Shown here: piece after piece, positions 1-9,343 of the stretch
How positions within the stretch are numbered: the stretch's first letter is position 1
Layout of the letters: every line of letters begins with the position of its first letter
Assembly (NCBI RefSeq): GCF_017893945.1
Contig: NZ_CP054257.1
Span: forward strand, 434,001-498,000
Reading direction: 5' to 3'
Length of the DNA stretch: 64,000 bases
Source of the DNA: Treponema parvum
GTDB taxonomy: Bacteria; Spirochaetota; Spirochaetia; Treponematales; Treponemataceae
Program-made: the position numbers and the translations under genes
The notes under the pieces: generated by a model
Told to the model about the DNA's origin: nothing
The model's database searches: none
What the model saw: only the letters and a program-made list of their open reading frames with translations

Positions 1-20
1 AACAGCCGCAATAAGGAAGG

Positions 21-54
21 TTTCCGCTCTGCCCTGTCTCAGGCGGAGCGGAAA
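21..54 (-). terminator. Hairpin downstream of ackA
   Basis: A long hairpin lies directly after the acetate kinase stop codon. The arms TTTCCGCTC (21-29) and GAGCGGAAA (46-54) are perfectly complementary, and inner GCC/GGC triplets extend them. On the minus strand it is followed by only a weak T-rich stretch, so it may be a terminator or an mRNA 3' stabiliser. Confidence 0.45.
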
Positions 55-61
55 TTTAAAT

Positions 62-1396
62 TTACGGGCGTATTATTATATTCTTTAGTTCAGGTTTCTT
101 TTCAAGCTCGCTCAATAGAGCTTCTTCACGCGCCTTGTTTACATATTTAGGGTCCTGAAAGCTGTAAGTAAAATGCGTGTGAACGTCATAAGTTCCTTTC
201 ATCAGAGCGTATGCGTCTTCGGTTATCACAAGCTCTTCGTCCGTGGGAATTACGAGAATTTTTATTTTGGAATCGTCAGAACTTATGCAGGTTTCGGCGT
301 TCCCCGTAGTTGCGGCTTTGTTTTTTTCAAGATCCATCTTTATGCCGAAGCTTTCAAGACCTTCAACGGAACGCCTTCTGATTGTTATGGAATTTTCTCC
401 CACTCCTGCGGTAAATACGATCGCATCCACCTTGCCTTCCAGAGCCGCCGTATAAGCTCCTATGTATTTTTTTATGCGGTATACTTCCATACCCATGCCG
501 AGTTTGGCCCTTTCGTCTCCGGCGTTTGCCGCCTTTTCAACGTCTCTTCGGTCGGTATATTTTCCCGTTATCCCTAAAAGTCCGCATTTTTTGTTAAGCG
601 CAAGGTTCATTTCCTCAGGGCTCATGCCGGTTTTGCTCATAATGTAGAACGGAAGCGCCGCGTCGACGTCTCCAGTCCGCGTACCCATCACAAGGCCTTC
701 AAGCGGTGTGATGCCCATGGAAGTGTCAAAGCACTTGCCGTTTTTAACCGCGCACATGGAAGCGCCGTTCCCGATATGGCATATGATAACGTTAGTATCT
801 TCCGGTTTTTTGTGCAAAAGGACTGAAGCTCTCTTTGCCGTATACAAAAACGAAGTGCCGTGAAAGCCGTAGCGGCGCGCGTGGTATTTTTCGTACCATT
901 CATAGGGAATCGCATACATAAATGAGGTTTCGGGCATTGTCTGATGCCATGCGGTGTCCATGATCGCGCAGTGCGGAACATTCGGAAGAACCTTTTGAGC
1001 GGCTTCAATACCCATAATATTTGCGGGATTATGGAGGGGACCCAAGTCCTGCACTTCACGGAATATCTTCAACACTTCAGGCGTTATTATTACCGATTTT
1101 GTAAATTTATCTCCGCCGTGAAGTACGCGGTGCCCTACGGCCCCTATTACGCTCATATCGTTGATAACGCCGACTTTAGGATCGGTTATTTCTTTTATGA
1201 TAAGTTCTATCGCCTCTTTGTGCGTAGGACACGGACTTTCGACGACGTATGCGTTTTTTCCTACTTTGTGCGTGATCACCGAGCCTTTCTGTGTAACGCG
1301 CTCCACAATGCCGTTTGCTAAAACTTTTTTACCGTCCCAGTCGTAAAGCTGGTACTTTGCGGACGAACTTCCGCAGTTCAATGTCAAAATAACCAT
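62..1396 (-). CDS. ackA: Acetate kinase
   Basis: Acetate kinase makes ATP from acetyl phosphate and ADP in the cytoplasm, the last step of acetate fermentation. The 444-aa protein is slightly longer than the usual 400 or so. The N-terminal ASKHA motif NCGSSSAK is at residues 7-14. HRVLHGG is near residue 89, GFHGTS near 177, HIGNGAS near 207, MGTRTGD near 237 and FTAGVGENS near 330, which covers the nucleotide, phosphate and acetate sites. GAGGA sits about 6 bases before the ATG. No phosphotransacetylase gene is adjacent; upstream is a binding-protein gene on the same strand, but a separate promoter is visible. Confidence 0.97.
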   Translation of the reverse strand: MVILTLNCGSSSAKYQLYDWDGKKVLANGIVERVTQKGSVITHKVGKNAYVVESPCPTHKEAIELIIKEITDPKVGVINDMSVIGAVGHRVLHGGDKFTKSVIITPEVLKIFREVQDLGPLHNPANIMGIEAAQKVLPNVPHCAIMDTAWHQTMPETSFMYAIPYEWYEKYHARRYGFHGTSFLYTAKRASVLLHKKPEDTNVIICHIGNGASMCAVKNGKCFDTSMGITPLEGLVMGTRTGDVDAALPFYIMSKTGMSPEEMNLALNKKCGLLGITGKYTDRRDVEKAANAGDERAKLGMGMEVYRIKKYIGAYTAALEGKVDAIVFTAGVGENSITIRRRSVEGLESFGIKMDLEKNKAATTGNAETCISSDDSKIKILVIPTDEELVITEDAYALMKGTYDVHTHFTYSFQDPKYVNKAREEALLSELEKKPELKNIIIRP

Positions 1397-1442
1397 AAAA
1401 TTCCTCGTATTAAAAATAAAAAGTGATGAATCGGGATAAATT

Positions 1443-1471
1443 ATTATATTGCACTTATTTATTTTATGGAA
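1443..1471 (-). promoter_or_regulatory. Putative ackA promoter
   Basis: On the minus strand, TTCCAT (1466-1471), 17 bases and a perfect TATAAT (1443-1448) lie about 45 bases before the ackA start codon. The -35 box is weak and the -10 box is consensus. Confidence 0.45.
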
Positions 1472-1513
1472 GCTTTTTTTTCGAAGTTTGCCGCCGCCCC
1501 GTGCAGTCTTTTT

Positions 1514-3109
1514 TTACGGCATTTTTTTTACGATATTTTGAACCTTTGAATTTTTTTGTTTGAAATATATGTACTTAAACGGATGAATGTCGAGGCTGTT
1601 GGAAGTCCATCCGCCTATGGAATCCAGATCTATGGCGTTAAAACTTACCGGATGCGATATGGGCAGAACAACCCCTTCGTCGAGAAGGAGCTGTTCCGCC
1701 TGTGCGAGCAGTTTTAATCGCGCGGAACCTTCGTCTGAAGACGCTTGGTCGAGCAGTTCGTTGAATTTTTCGTTATTGTAACCGGATACATTTAAAGTCG
1801 AATTTCCACGGAAAAGTTCCAAAAATGCCAAAGGATCGGAAAAATCTCCTATCCACGTATATGAAAACAAATCCGCATCCCAGTCTGCGATTGAAGCAAG
1901 ATATTCTGCGGACGGTTTTGTTTGGATTATCAATTCCACGCCGAGCGCTTCCCACGCGGATTTGAGCAGTTCCGCGCTTTTTTTCATGTAGGCGTTGTCC
2001 ATAATCGCAAAAACAAGGCTTAGTTTTTTATCTTCCTGTATTCCGGCCTTTGCGCGCGCTTCTTTCATAAGAGCTAAAGCTTCGTCTTCGTCCGTTTCGG
2101 AAAATCCGTTTACGACAGGATAACCTGCAAGCGGATAAATGAAAGTTTGCGCTTTTACGGGAAAATCTTTTCGCATCTCTTGCCACGGGGCCGCCGTGAG
2201 CAGCGCAAGCCTAAAAGCGGCGTCCGACCACGGAGATCTTGCTGTTTTGAAAAAAAAGTACTGGGTTCCGAACTGGGCGCCGATGTGTACCGAGCTTTTT
2301 AAAAGCAATTTGTCAGTCGACACGGCGTTATCCACCCAATCGGCGCTTCCGGTATTTAGCGCGTACGCGTTTTCCGTTTCGTCATCCGAGAGTTCTATGG
2401 TTACTTGGGGGAGCCGTACGGTTTCTTTGTCCCAATAATATTCGTTTTTCTTAAGTACTATGCGCTTTTTTTCCCGTTTTTCAAGAACGAAGGCTCCGCT
2501 TGCAAGCGAAAGGTCTTCGTCGACTACCGAAAACGCATGATGGCACAAGATTCTGCTTAAATGCGCGCACGGAGCTTCGAGTCTGACGACTAGGGTATTG
2601 TCCTTTACCGTTATCCCCACGTCTTCCCTTTTCCCTGCACCCAGTCTGAATTCCCTTGCTCCTATTATGACGTCCAAAAGAGAAGCGTATAGGGCGTCGG
2701 GATTTGAAAGCAGCCTGAGCCAAGAATTTCGTACGTCTTCCGCCGTAATCTGTCGCCCGTCGCTGAATTTGGCGCTTTCACGTATGGTAAACGTCCATCT
2801 GCGCTTGTTGCGTGAGATTTTGTAAGATTCCGCAACGGCGTTTAGCGGAGAAAGGGTTACAGGGTCGTATGAAAAAAGTCCTTCGTAAATGTTGCCTAAA
2901 ATCTGCGCTTCGGAACTGTAAGATGCTGTGTGGGGATTTAAATCGTGTCTGTGTTCGTTTTGAATGATTGTAAAATTGCGTTGCAGTTTGGGATCTATTT
3001 GGGAAGAATCTTCTTCAAATATGAAATTCTGAGCAGTTAAAAAAAAGTTGGCGATAAAAAACAATACGCAAAAAAGCGAAGACCTGAAAAAAAAATATCT
3101 TTTATTCAT
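1514..3109 (-). CDS. Family 5 (oligopeptide-type) extracellular solute-binding protein
   Basis: This 531-aa exported protein belongs to the SBP_bac_5 (OppA/DppA) family, the periplasmic receptors of peptide ABC importers. An N-terminal signal peptide of about 27 residues ends near LTAQ and has no lipobox cysteine. Family hallmarks include LNPHTASYSSEAQILGNIYEGLF (residues about 57-79, quoted for its ligand-domain signature), then TFTIRESAKFSDGRQITAEDV, and a C-terminal region with FRGNSTLNVSGYNN. No permease or ATPase is adjacent, so it is an orphan receptor here. Its start overlaps the upstream gene by 8 bases, implying translational coupling with that unknown protein. The ligand cannot be told from sequence. 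Confidence 0.85.
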   Translation of the reverse strand: MNKRYFFFRSSLFCVLFFIANFFLTAQNFIFEEDSSQIDPKLQRNFTIIQNEHRHDLNPHTASYSSEAQILGNIYEGLFSYDPVTLSPLNAVAESYKISRNKRRWTFTIRESAKFSDGRQITAEDVRNSWLRLLSNPDALYASLLDVIIGAREFRLGAGKREDVGITVKDNTLVVRLEAPCAHLSRILCHHAFSVVDEDLSLASGAFVLEKREKKRIVLKKNEYYWDKETVRLPQVTIELSDDETENAYALNTGSADWVDNAVSTDKLLLKSSVHIGAQFGTQYFFFKTARSPWSDAAFRLALLTAAPWQEMRKDFPVKAQTFIYPLAGYPVVNGFSETDEDEALALMKEARAKAGIQEDKKLSLVFAIMDNAYMKKSAELLKSAWEALGVELIIQTKPSAEYLASIADWDADLFSYTWIGDFSDPLAFLELFRGNSTLNVSGYNNEKFNELLDQASSDEGSARLKLLAQAEQLLLDEGVVLPISHPVSFNAIDLDSIGGWTSNSLDIHPFKYIYFKQKNSKVQNIVKKMP

Positions 3110-4520
3110 CGTTTAATATTCCCAGTTTTCTAAATTGCTGATCTTCTTCCACGGACGACAGATATTCGACGCGGCGCTGATTTGCCTTTACAAGAATATT
3201 TTTAAACGTCGTAAGCTCCATCCTCATTCCTTTTATTTTAGGCAGAGAAGACTGGGACGCTGCAGATTTGAAAAAATCGTCCAAGGCGGTAAGTTCCAAA
3301 AGAAGCCTTTGGCACTGTGAAAAATTTTTGTTCAAAAAATCGACGATGACGGGAGATGCTTCGCTTTGGATTCTTTTGTAAATAGGGTTCGTTTTTGCGG
3401 AAAGCAGCATGTATTGCTGAGAAATCTGAGTGAGATTTTTCATAAAAACAGCGTATTTTATATACTCTTTGCGTTCCGTTTTTGTTACCGGATCCGTAAT
3501 GTATACTTGGTACTCTACTTCCGGCTCGGAAATGTTAAACGCTTTTCTGAGAAGTCTTAAAAATTTTTGCCACCTGCTGTTGTTTTGGTCTACTAAAACA
3601 TTGTGATTTTCTCTCAGCTTGTCCGCCATAAGGTTTATCTGCGGACCGACTGCAGCCAAGCCGTGAATGGCGTCTAAAAGGAGATGTCTGGGATCAACTT
3701 TTTCAGTATTTCTATTTACAGAATCCTGTTGAATCTGTAATTTTGCAAAAAGGAATTTTCTTCTTTCTTCTTTTCCCGGTCCTTGGTCTTCTTCGATTAT
3801 CTCTTCGATAAGCGCAGTGTAAAACGGCGTTTTATCCATCGCCGAAGGAAAGATTTTTTTTATCTGCTGCATTTCGGCCTGAGGACTTGAAAACGCAGCC
3901 GAGCGGTCAAAGTCCTTATGGCCAATAACTTTTTTGCGCACGGAAACCTTGTATACTTCTTTTTGAAATTCCGAAAGTTCTTTTATGTCGGAATTTATGC
4001 TTACTATGAGCTTCGCATTTTTTGAAAGCTCGTTGTTTAAGGCGCTCGCCGTCATCGGGTCGGTTCCGACTCTCAGTTCCGCAATGAGTTTGGCAAGGCA
4101 CCGCGTGTTTACATTTGAGGAATTTGTTGAAAGGCTGTCCCACAGGAATGAATTGTTCAGTGCGGCAAGATTTTTTATGCGCTCCAGCGTCATGTTCGAG
4201 ATGGAAAAACTGAAATATATGGAAATAAAATCCAGCATGGATTCATAGTCTGAAAAACGCGTTCCCAAAACAACGCTTACTTCGTTTTCAGGGAACGGTG
4301 TGTTTTCAGGCGCTCTGACGTCCGAAATCTTTTTTTCAAGTTTATACGGATCCTTCGTAATTCTGGACTTTTTTACAAGTAAATCGTATAGATTTTTTAC
4401 GCACGAATGCATTATCCGGTAGTTTTCAAGCAATTCCGGAAGTTTTACCGTGTTATACCATTGTGTTTTAGCTTCGACCGCCGCCATAAGCTGTGCCGAA
4501 AAATCCTGTGAGTCTGCCAT
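3102..4520 (-). CDS. Conserved spirochaete protein of unknown function
   Basis: I do not recognise this 472-aa protein as a named family. It has no signal peptide or membrane segment. It is rich in charged and helix-forming residues, for example around 30-70, 170-220 and 290-330, suggesting a largely alpha-helical cytoplasmic protein. Its stop overlaps the start of the peptide-binding protein gene, so the two are co-transcribed and probably coupled. A GATAAT box 6 bases before the ATG with no Shine-Dalgarno hints at a leaderless start, but no good -35 is present. The base composition matches its neighbours. Confidence 0.75.
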   Translation of the reverse strand: MADSQDFSAQLMAAVEAKTQWYNTVKLPELLENYRIMHSCVKNLYDLLVKKSRITKDPYKLEKKISDVRAPENTPFPENEVSVVLGTRFSDYESMLDFISIYFSFSISNMTLERIKNLAALNNSFLWDSLSTNSSNVNTRCLAKLIAELRVGTDPMTASALNNELSKNAKLIVSINSDIKELSEFQKEVYKVSVRKKVIGHKDFDRSAAFSSPQAEMQQIKKIFPSAMDKTPFYTALIEEIIEEDQGPGKEERRKFLFAKLQIQQDSVNRNTEKVDPRHLLLDAIHGLAAVGPQINLMADKLRENHNVLVDQNNSRWQKFLRLLRKAFNISEPEVEYQVYITDPVTKTERKEYIKYAVFMKNLTQISQQYMLLSAKTNPIYKRIQSEASPVIVDFLNKNFSQCQRLLLELTALDDFFKSAASQSSLPKIKGMRMELTTFKNILVKANQRRVEYLSSVEEDQQFRKLGILNDE

Positions 4521-4570
4521 ATATCTATTATCGGTAGTTTAATTTAAAAATGTATATAAGCATTCAATAA

Positions 4571-4649
4571 AATGCGGCATTGCAGAAAATTTCAATTTTC
4601 GAAAATGCCGCATTCTTGCGCTTTTTGCGCGCAGTTGATAAGCGATGTT
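4571..4649. repeat. Dispersed hairpin repeat, copy A
   Basis: This copy begins with an inverted repeat AATGCGGCAT (4571-4580) / ATGCCGCATT (4605-4614) around an AAATTTCAATTTTC core. GCGC-TTTTT-GCGC (4618-4630) follows, then CAGTTGATAAGCGATGTT (4632-4649). The last 18 bases are identical to 51044-51061 in copy E. The repeat runs up to the stop codon of the gene ending at 4649. Confidence 0.7.
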
Positions 4650-5434
4650 CAGTGAAACGGCGAATTTTTAAGCTGAGTGAAAACTCCCTTATCCGCTCCG
4701 AAAGGAACTATGGAAGGAATATCATAAAAAGGGCTTATGACGATCTTACAGTCCAGACAGTGCAGCACAAATTCATCGTAATCTTTTTCGGAGGCTTTGG
4801 GATAAAGATAAGGCCCTCTACGCGTCCAATAGTTTTTTATTAAGCTGTCATAAACGTACCAGTCTTTTTCAGAGCGCTCCTGCAGTGCAGAGATCATATT
4901 GTAGATCGAACGTATGACGGCGGCCGCAAGCGGAGACGGAAGCCTTTTACAGTCGGAAGTTTCGATCAGTTTTTCAGCCTCTTTTGAGGGCTTAAGGGCG
5001 ACAATAAAAAGAGAAGGCGTCCACGGCAGGGGGGGCTCGATTATAACGGAATCCGCTAAAGCCCAATCGGTATTGTCTTGGCTCCATGGCCGCCAAAAAA
5101 CCGTGTTTTTAGGATCGGCTTTTAACGCCGTTTTAAGAGCATCTTCTTTTTCAAAAAAAACGGCCGTGATGCGCTCCGACGCGAGAAGCTCTTCCACCGC
5201 CTTTTTCAGTCTGGGTGCAAAGATCGTGTCAAAACTTCCCGTTACGCCCCGGTTTAATACGTTTTTAAAAACCGTAAACGCGGAATTTCCGCCCCAGCCC
5301 AGCAAGGCTCTTCCGCCTTCCTGATACAAGTCGGTAAGCCTTACCCCTTTTTGCGTATATAAAAAACAGCCTCGCGCGCGCTTTACCGCTCCGTAGCGCT
5401 TTTCAAGCTCTTCAACGAACGTATCCAGTTTCAT
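4649..5434 (-). CDS. Unknown protein with an N-terminal stretch like class III aminotransferases
   Basis: I do not recognise this protein, which has 261 aa from the ATG at 5434. An in-frame ATG at 5494 would add 20 residues and has a weak GGGA upstream. The first 60 residues (GCFLYTQKGVRLTDLYQEGG, then ALLGWGG and VTGSF..IFAPRLKKAVEELL) resemble the start of class III PLP aminotransferases. No PLP-binding lysine domain follows and the protein is far shorter than the 400 or more residues of that family, so enzymatic activity is unsupported. It may be a degenerate or repurposed relative common to treponemes. It has no signal peptide. TATACT lies 9 bases before the 5434 ATG. Confidence 0.6.
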   Translation of the reverse strand: MKLDTFVEELEKRYGAVKRARGCFLYTQKGVRLTDLYQEGGRALLGWGGNSAFTVFKNVLNRGVTGSFDTIFAPRLKKAVEELLASERITAVFFEKEDALKTALKADPKNTVFWRPWSQDNTDWALADSVIIEPPLPWTPSLFIVALKPSKEAEKLIETSDCKRLPSPLAAAVIRSIYNMISALQERSEKDWYVYDSLIKNYWTRRGPYLYPKASEKDYDEFVLHCLDCKIVISPFYDIPSIVPFGADKGVFTQLKNSPFH

Positions 5435-5592
5435 ATTGGCAAAAGTATATCGAAAATCGCCTTTTTCGTATATGTAAATCGGCGTTCGCGGCATAATCCC
5501 GCCGAATCAGCACGGTTTTGCTACAGCGGCAGCGTTGACACGATACTGATGCCGCCGCTCTGCGGTTCGCCTTTTTTCTTTTAATGCAGCCC

Positions 5593-6504
5593 TCATTCCT
5601 TGCGCGCACGGTCACTGTGCGGTTGTCCTGCGCGTATCTTTGCAAACAGTTTCCGAAGCACTCCTATTTTGCCGAAGCAAATCCAATACAGCAAAAACGC
5701 GACAAAGAGAATCGGTATGCCGAAGATGATTATGTACAAAATTACGAACACAAAGCCCGTAAAAAATCCGACGACGGTTTCGCAGAATTCGATGAACTTT
5801 GATTTCAAATCGGGAAAGATAAATCCCCTGTCCTCCGCATGATTGTACGGCAGGTTCGCTTCAACATAGATTTCAGAATAATCAATCTGCTTGGACAGGC
5901 GGTTGAACTGTCCCTGCATCTGCTCCAATTCGGATGTAACGTCGTTTATCTTGGTTTCAATTTCGAGCATGTCTTTGACGTTTTTCGCTTCCTTAAGATA
6001 AGACTGCAGCCGTTCGAGCAAAACGCGGCGAGTTGCCAAGCGCGAATCCAAATCGTAAAAACGGTCGGTGACGTCGACGCTGTCCGCAGATTTTGAAACG
6101 ATTTTGCCGATATCGCCGGACGACGACATCGCATCGTCAAAAGCGGAAGACGGGATGTGAACCGTCATGCCGAGCGAGCGGCTGTCTTCCGAAAAATCGG
6201 AAACGTAACCGCCGAAGCGCTTTGCCCACGCTTCCGCCGCAGCCTTCGTTTCGGCGAGGCTCGAAACTTCAAAGCGGATAGTCCCCGTGCGGATGAGCTT
6301 GCGGTTTTCAGGCAAAGTCGGAGCAGTATCGGCAATATCGCCGACGGATTTTCTTTCTGCCGCATAGACGCCGCCTGCTCGCATAGGCGCGCTGTCGGCT
6401 GCGAATTCCATCGCGGCGAAATTTCCTTTTTGCGCTCCGCAGCCGCTCAAAATGAGAGCCGCCGCAAAAGTCAACAATAAAGCTGTCGATCGTATCAGTT
6501 TCAT
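5593..6504 (-). CDS. DUF4349 membrane-anchored lipoprotein
   Basis: This 303-aa envelope protein has an N-terminal signal peptide with lipobox LSGC (Cys at about residue 22). A DUF4349 domain (about 65-285) contains the typical RKLIRTGTIRFEV start, the FGGYVSDFSEDS segment, a coiled-coil region around 155-210 (KDMLEIETKINDVTSELEQM) and a C-terminal membrane helix (about 240-275) followed by a basic tail. The family's role is unknown; in other bacteria it appears as a stress-related envelope protein. It has no obvious operon partner; a repeat copy lies upstream. Confidence 0.85.
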   Translation of the reverse strand: MKLIRSTALLLTFAAALILSGCGAQKGNFAAMEFAADSAPMRAGGVYAAERKSVGDIADTAPTLPENRKLIRTGTIRFEVSSLAETKAAAEAWAKRFGGYVSDFSEDSRSLGMTVHIPSSAFDDAMSSSGDIGKIVSKSADSVDVTDRFYDLDSRLATRRVLLERLQSYLKEAKNVKDMLEIETKINDVTSELEQMQGQFNRLSKQIDYSEIYVEANLPYNHAEDRGFIFPDLKSKFIEFCETVVGFFTGFVFVILYIIIFGIPILFVAFLLYWICFGKIGVLRKLFAKIRAGQPHSDRARKE

Positions 6505-6524
6505 CAGTGCCTCCGTTAAAAAAC

Positions 6525-6660
6525 GACATGCAAGGAAATTTCAATTTCCAAGAATGCCGTTTTTGTGCGCTCATTGCGCACAGTTATAACCGGCGACGTT
6601 TCGGCTTTGTCCGAAACTCGCAATTAAATTGAAGGCCTGAAATAGCGCCGTTCAATTTAG
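6525..6660. repeat. Dispersed hairpin repeat, copy B
   Basis: A hairpin around GGAAATTTCAATTTCC has imperfect AACGACAT/ATGCCGTT outer arms (about 6525-6562). Next come GTGCGC-TCATT-GCGCAC (6565-6581), GTTTCGGCTTTGTCCGAAAC (6598-6617) and TAAATTGAA (6625-6633) / TTCAATTTA (6651-6659). The same modules in the same order occur in copy E (50982-51122), and the first hairpin recurs inverted as copy C (41582-41626). It lies between the divergently transcribed DUF4349 gene and ilvC. Confidence 0.7.
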
Positions 6661-6753
6661 CCGGTATATTTTATTAACAAATAAAGTATGGATGCGATAC
6701 AGAAAGAGCGCGATATGCCTCTTTACCGAGCAATGATTTACATATATAATTTA

Positions 6754-6781
6754 TTTACATTGAATAAATTGAAGTTATACT
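6754..6781 (+). promoter_or_regulatory. Putative ilvC promoter
   Basis: TTTACA (6754-6759), 16 bases and TATACT (6776-6781) predict a start near 6788 and a 5' UTR of about 40 bases. I see no terminator hairpin or branched-chain-rich leader peptide between here and ilvC. Confidence 0.5.
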
Positions 6782-6827
6782 AAAGCTTCTTCAACAATAG
6801 TACAGGTTTTATATAGTGGAGATAGTG

Positions 6828-8309
6828 ATGGGACAGAATTATTTTAACTCGATTTCGTGGCGGCAAGCCAGGCTGCAGCTCGGACATTGCCGTTCGATGG
6901 CGCGTGAAGAATTTTCAGACGGAGTAAAAGCTCTTAAAGGTAAAAAAATCGTTATCGTAGGCTGCGGAGCTCAGGGCTTAAATCAAGGAATGTGCTTGAG
7001 AGACAGCGGGCTTGACGTAAGTTATGCGCTCCGTGAAGACGCGATCAAAGAAAAACGCCAAAGCTGGAAAAACGCCGTTGAAAACGGTTTTAAAGTAGGC
7101 ACTTACGATGAAATTATTCCCGCGGCGGATATCGTAGGAAATCTTACTCCCGACAAGCAGCACACAGCCGTAGTTACCGAAGTTATGAAGCGCATGAAAA
7201 AGGGCTCCGCTCTTTGGTACAGTCACGGGTTTAATATTGTCGAAGAAGGAATGCAGATTCGTCCGGATATTACGGTTGTAATGTGTGCTCCCAAGGGGCC
7301 CGGGACTGAAGTATGGCATGAATTCCAGAGAGGATTCGGAGTTCCCGATCTCATAGCCGTTCATCCTAAAAACGATCCTGAAGGAAAGGGCTGGGCTTAT
7401 GCAAAGGCTTTAGCGGTAGGCATGGGAGGCAATAAGGCTGGCGTTCTTGAGTCCGACTTTGTTGCGGAAGTAAAGTCCGACCTTATGGGCGAACAGACCA
7501 TCCTTTGCGGTATGCTTCAAGCGGGAACCATAGTGTGTTACAATAAAATGGTAAGCAAGGGAATTAAACCCGCCTATGCCGTAAAATTCCTGCAGCACGG
7601 GTGGAACGTCGTTTCCGAAGCTCTTAAATGGGGCGGAATCACAAACATGATGGACAGGCTTTCAAATCCTGCAAAGATAAAAGCGAACGAACTTTCAAAG
7701 GAGCTTAAAGCTTTGCTTACGCCGCTTTATCAAAAACACATGGACGATATTATCTCCGGCAAATTCAGTTCAACGATGATGAAGGATTGGGCGAACAAAG
7801 ATCATGATCTTCTTGCGTGGCGCGAAGAAACGGGAAAGCTTCCGTTTGAAACAACCGCTGAAACCGACGAAGAAATTTCCGAACAGGAATACTTTGACAA
7901 GGGAATCCTTCTCGTAGCTATGGTAAAGGCCGGATGCGAGCTTGCCTTTGAAACCATGGTTGACGCGGGTATTAAACCTGAAAGCGCATACTATGAATCG
8001 CTGCACGAAGTTCCTCTTATTGCAAACCTTATAGACCGCAAAAAGCTCTATGAAATGAACCGCGTTATTTCGGATACGGCCGAGTACGGATGCGCATTGT
8101 TTTCGAATACCGCCGTGCCGTTTTTGGAAAAAGAGTTTATGAGCAAGATCGATATAGACGTTATAGGAAAAGGAATAGCTTTAAGGGACAACAGTGTAAA
8201 CAATACGGAACTTGTGAACGTGAATTCTGAAATTCGAGAACATCCGATTGAAGTTGTAGGCCGCAAGCTCCGTAAGTATATGACGTCGATGAAGGCAATT
8301 CAGGTATGA
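6828..8309 (+). CDS. ilvC: Ketol-acid reductoisomerase, class II (long form)
   Basis: IlvC converts acetolactate or acetohydroxybutyrate, by alkyl migration and NADPH reduction, to the dihydroxy acids of valine/leucine/isoleucine synthesis. From the ATG at 6828 the protein has 493 aa, the long E. coli-type form with two C-terminal knotted domains. The N-terminus [18 protein letters not shown] parallels the E. coli start, the Rossmann motif [10 protein letters not shown] is near residue 45, and Mg-binding residues lie in [13 protein letters not shown] and in the C-terminal [11 protein letters not shown] region. The ATG at 6828 is chosen because TGGAG lies 6 bases upstream; a GTG at 6816 overlaps that site. 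No other ilv genes are in the window. Confidence 0.97.
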   Translation: MGQNYFNSISWRQARLQLGHCRSMAREEFSDGVKALKGKKIVIVGCGAQGLNQGMCLRDSGLDVSYALREDAIKEKRQSWKNAVENGFKVGTYDEIIPAADIVGNLTPDKQHTAVVTEVMKRMKKGSALWYSHGFNIVEEGMQIRPDITVVMCAPKGPGTEVWHEFQRGFGVPDLIAVHPKNDPEGKGWAYAKALAVGMGGNKAGVLESDFVAEVKSDLMGEQTILCGMLQAGTIVCYNKMVSKGIKPAYAVKFLQHGWNVVSEALKWGGITNMMDRLSNPAKIKANELSKELKALLTPLYQKHMDDIISGKFSSTMMKDWANKDHDLLAWREETGKLPFETTAETDEEISEQEYFDKGILLVAMVKAGCELAFETMVDAGIKPESAYYESLHEVPLIANLIDRKKLYEMNRVISDTAEYGCALFSNTAVPFLEKEFMSKIDIDVIGKGIALRDNSVNNTELVNVNSEIREHPIEVVGRKLRKYMTSMKAIQV

Positions 8310-8345
8310 GTTTAGAGCCTTAAAAGCTATAGACATTTTTTTGTA

Positions 8346-8370
8346 CAGCCCCGCGCAAAGCGCGGGGCTG
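8346..8370. terminator. GC-rich hairpin after ilvC
   Basis: CAGCCCCGCGC (8346-8356), AAA and GCGCGGGGCTG (8360-8370) form a perfect 11-bp stem between the convergent ilvC and cdd genes. There is no T tract on either strand, so it may be a bidirectional terminator of an unusual kind or simply an mRNA end structure. Confidence 0.5.
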
Positions 8371-8499
8371 ACTTATCACCGGATTGTCCGGCTATCGCGC
8401 GCTGTCGTGCGCGGGGTTATCGGATCGCTGACTTATCGCGCACACAGGATTGTCGTGCGACCGATTATCACACGATGAATTGTCTTGCGGCACAGATTT

Positions 8500-8940
8500 T
8501 TACATTTTCAGCGACACCGGGCCGAAGCCGTCGGGCAAGAGTTCTTTTAATGTGTTTATGCGGTATTCGTCCGTATTTTTTGCTACGATAACGATAAAAT
8601 CTTCAGGATCGCAAAATTCCATCATAACTTGGCGGCAAACTCCGCACGGAAAGCAGAAGGAACTTACATTTCCTTCGCTGCCGCCGACAACCGCAATAGC
8701 CTTAAATTCTTTTTCACCGGCGCTTACAGCGTTAAAAAAGGCCGTGCGCTCCGCGCAGTTTGACGGCGTATAAGCGGCGTTTTCAATGTTGCAGCCGCCC
8801 CAGATTTTCCCGTCTGCACAGAGCAGCGCGGCGCCTACCTTCCAGTGCGAATACGGTGTGTAAGAGAATTGCAGCATTTCCAGCGCCTTTTTAATTAGCT
8901 TTTGCACCGGAATATCGCCGGATATGGAAACGTTTTTCAT
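8500..8940 (-). CDS. cdd: Cytidine deaminase
   Basis: This zinc-dependent enzyme deaminates cytidine and deoxycytidine to (deoxy)uridine in pyrimidine salvage. At 146 aa it has the size of the homotetrameric form. The catalytic motifs are CAERTAFFNAV (Cys ligand and proton-shuttle Glu, about residues 62-72) and PCGVCRQVMMEF (two Cys ligands, about 99-110). SYTPYSHWKVGAALL near residue 30 is the substrate-binding region. GGGAGG lies 6 bases before the ATG. It is monocistronic and convergent with ilvC. Confidence 0.95.
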   Translation of the reverse strand: MKNVSISGDIPVQKLIKKALEMLQFSYTPYSHWKVGAALLCADGKIWGGCNIENAAYTPSNCAERTAFFNAVSAGEKEFKAIAVVGGSEGNVSSFCFPCGVCRQVMMEFCDPEDFIVIVAKNTDEYRINTLKELLPDGFGPVSLKM

Positions 8941-9343
8941 ATAGACCTCCCGTAAAATGTGCCATCTCAGAAGGGTTTGAGCTTTCGAGGACGACTGAGT
9001 ATCGCCGCGGACGGCGTCAAAATATGTAAAAGCGATGCTTTTGCTTTGCCGAAATTCGTCATAAACCGATGTGCATGGACATACGTCGGTTTATAACTGC
9101 GCGTAGATCGATCATATATCCGGCCTTTTATTATAACTCAAACGGCGCCATAATTGGAAACTATCGCATCGATCGGAAAAGAATTTCGTTTTCTGCATTT
9201 GCGGGATTTTGCTGTGCTATCTTAAAGAAAGATTGCCCGCGCAAAGCAGTCGCGAAGCGGAAAATTTAAGAGAGAATTCCTTGTGGCTAATAAGTAAGGG
9301 CTAAAAACATAAAAAGACGTTTTCCACATTTGCGGATATTGGA
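8941..9343. other. Non-coding stretch left of the AT-rich block, with an inverted repeat
   Basis: No gene is supported here. A perfect 9-bp inverted repeat ATAAACCGA (9061-9069) / TCGGTTTAT (9086-9094) stands out. Base composition falls toward 9280-9340, where the foreign-looking block begins. No att-like direct repeat or tRNA is visible at the boundary. Confidence 0.4.

Noticed and set aside
6688..6783. 31-codon frame upstream of ilvC considered as a branched-chain leader peptide
   Set aside because: Ile and Leu codons are dispersed, no Val run exists, it overlaps the predicted ilvC promoter and no terminator hairpin follows.
9069..9269. 66-codon plus-strand frame in the gap before the AT-rich block
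   Set aside because: No ribosome site, no family resemblance, and it begins inside an inverted repeat.
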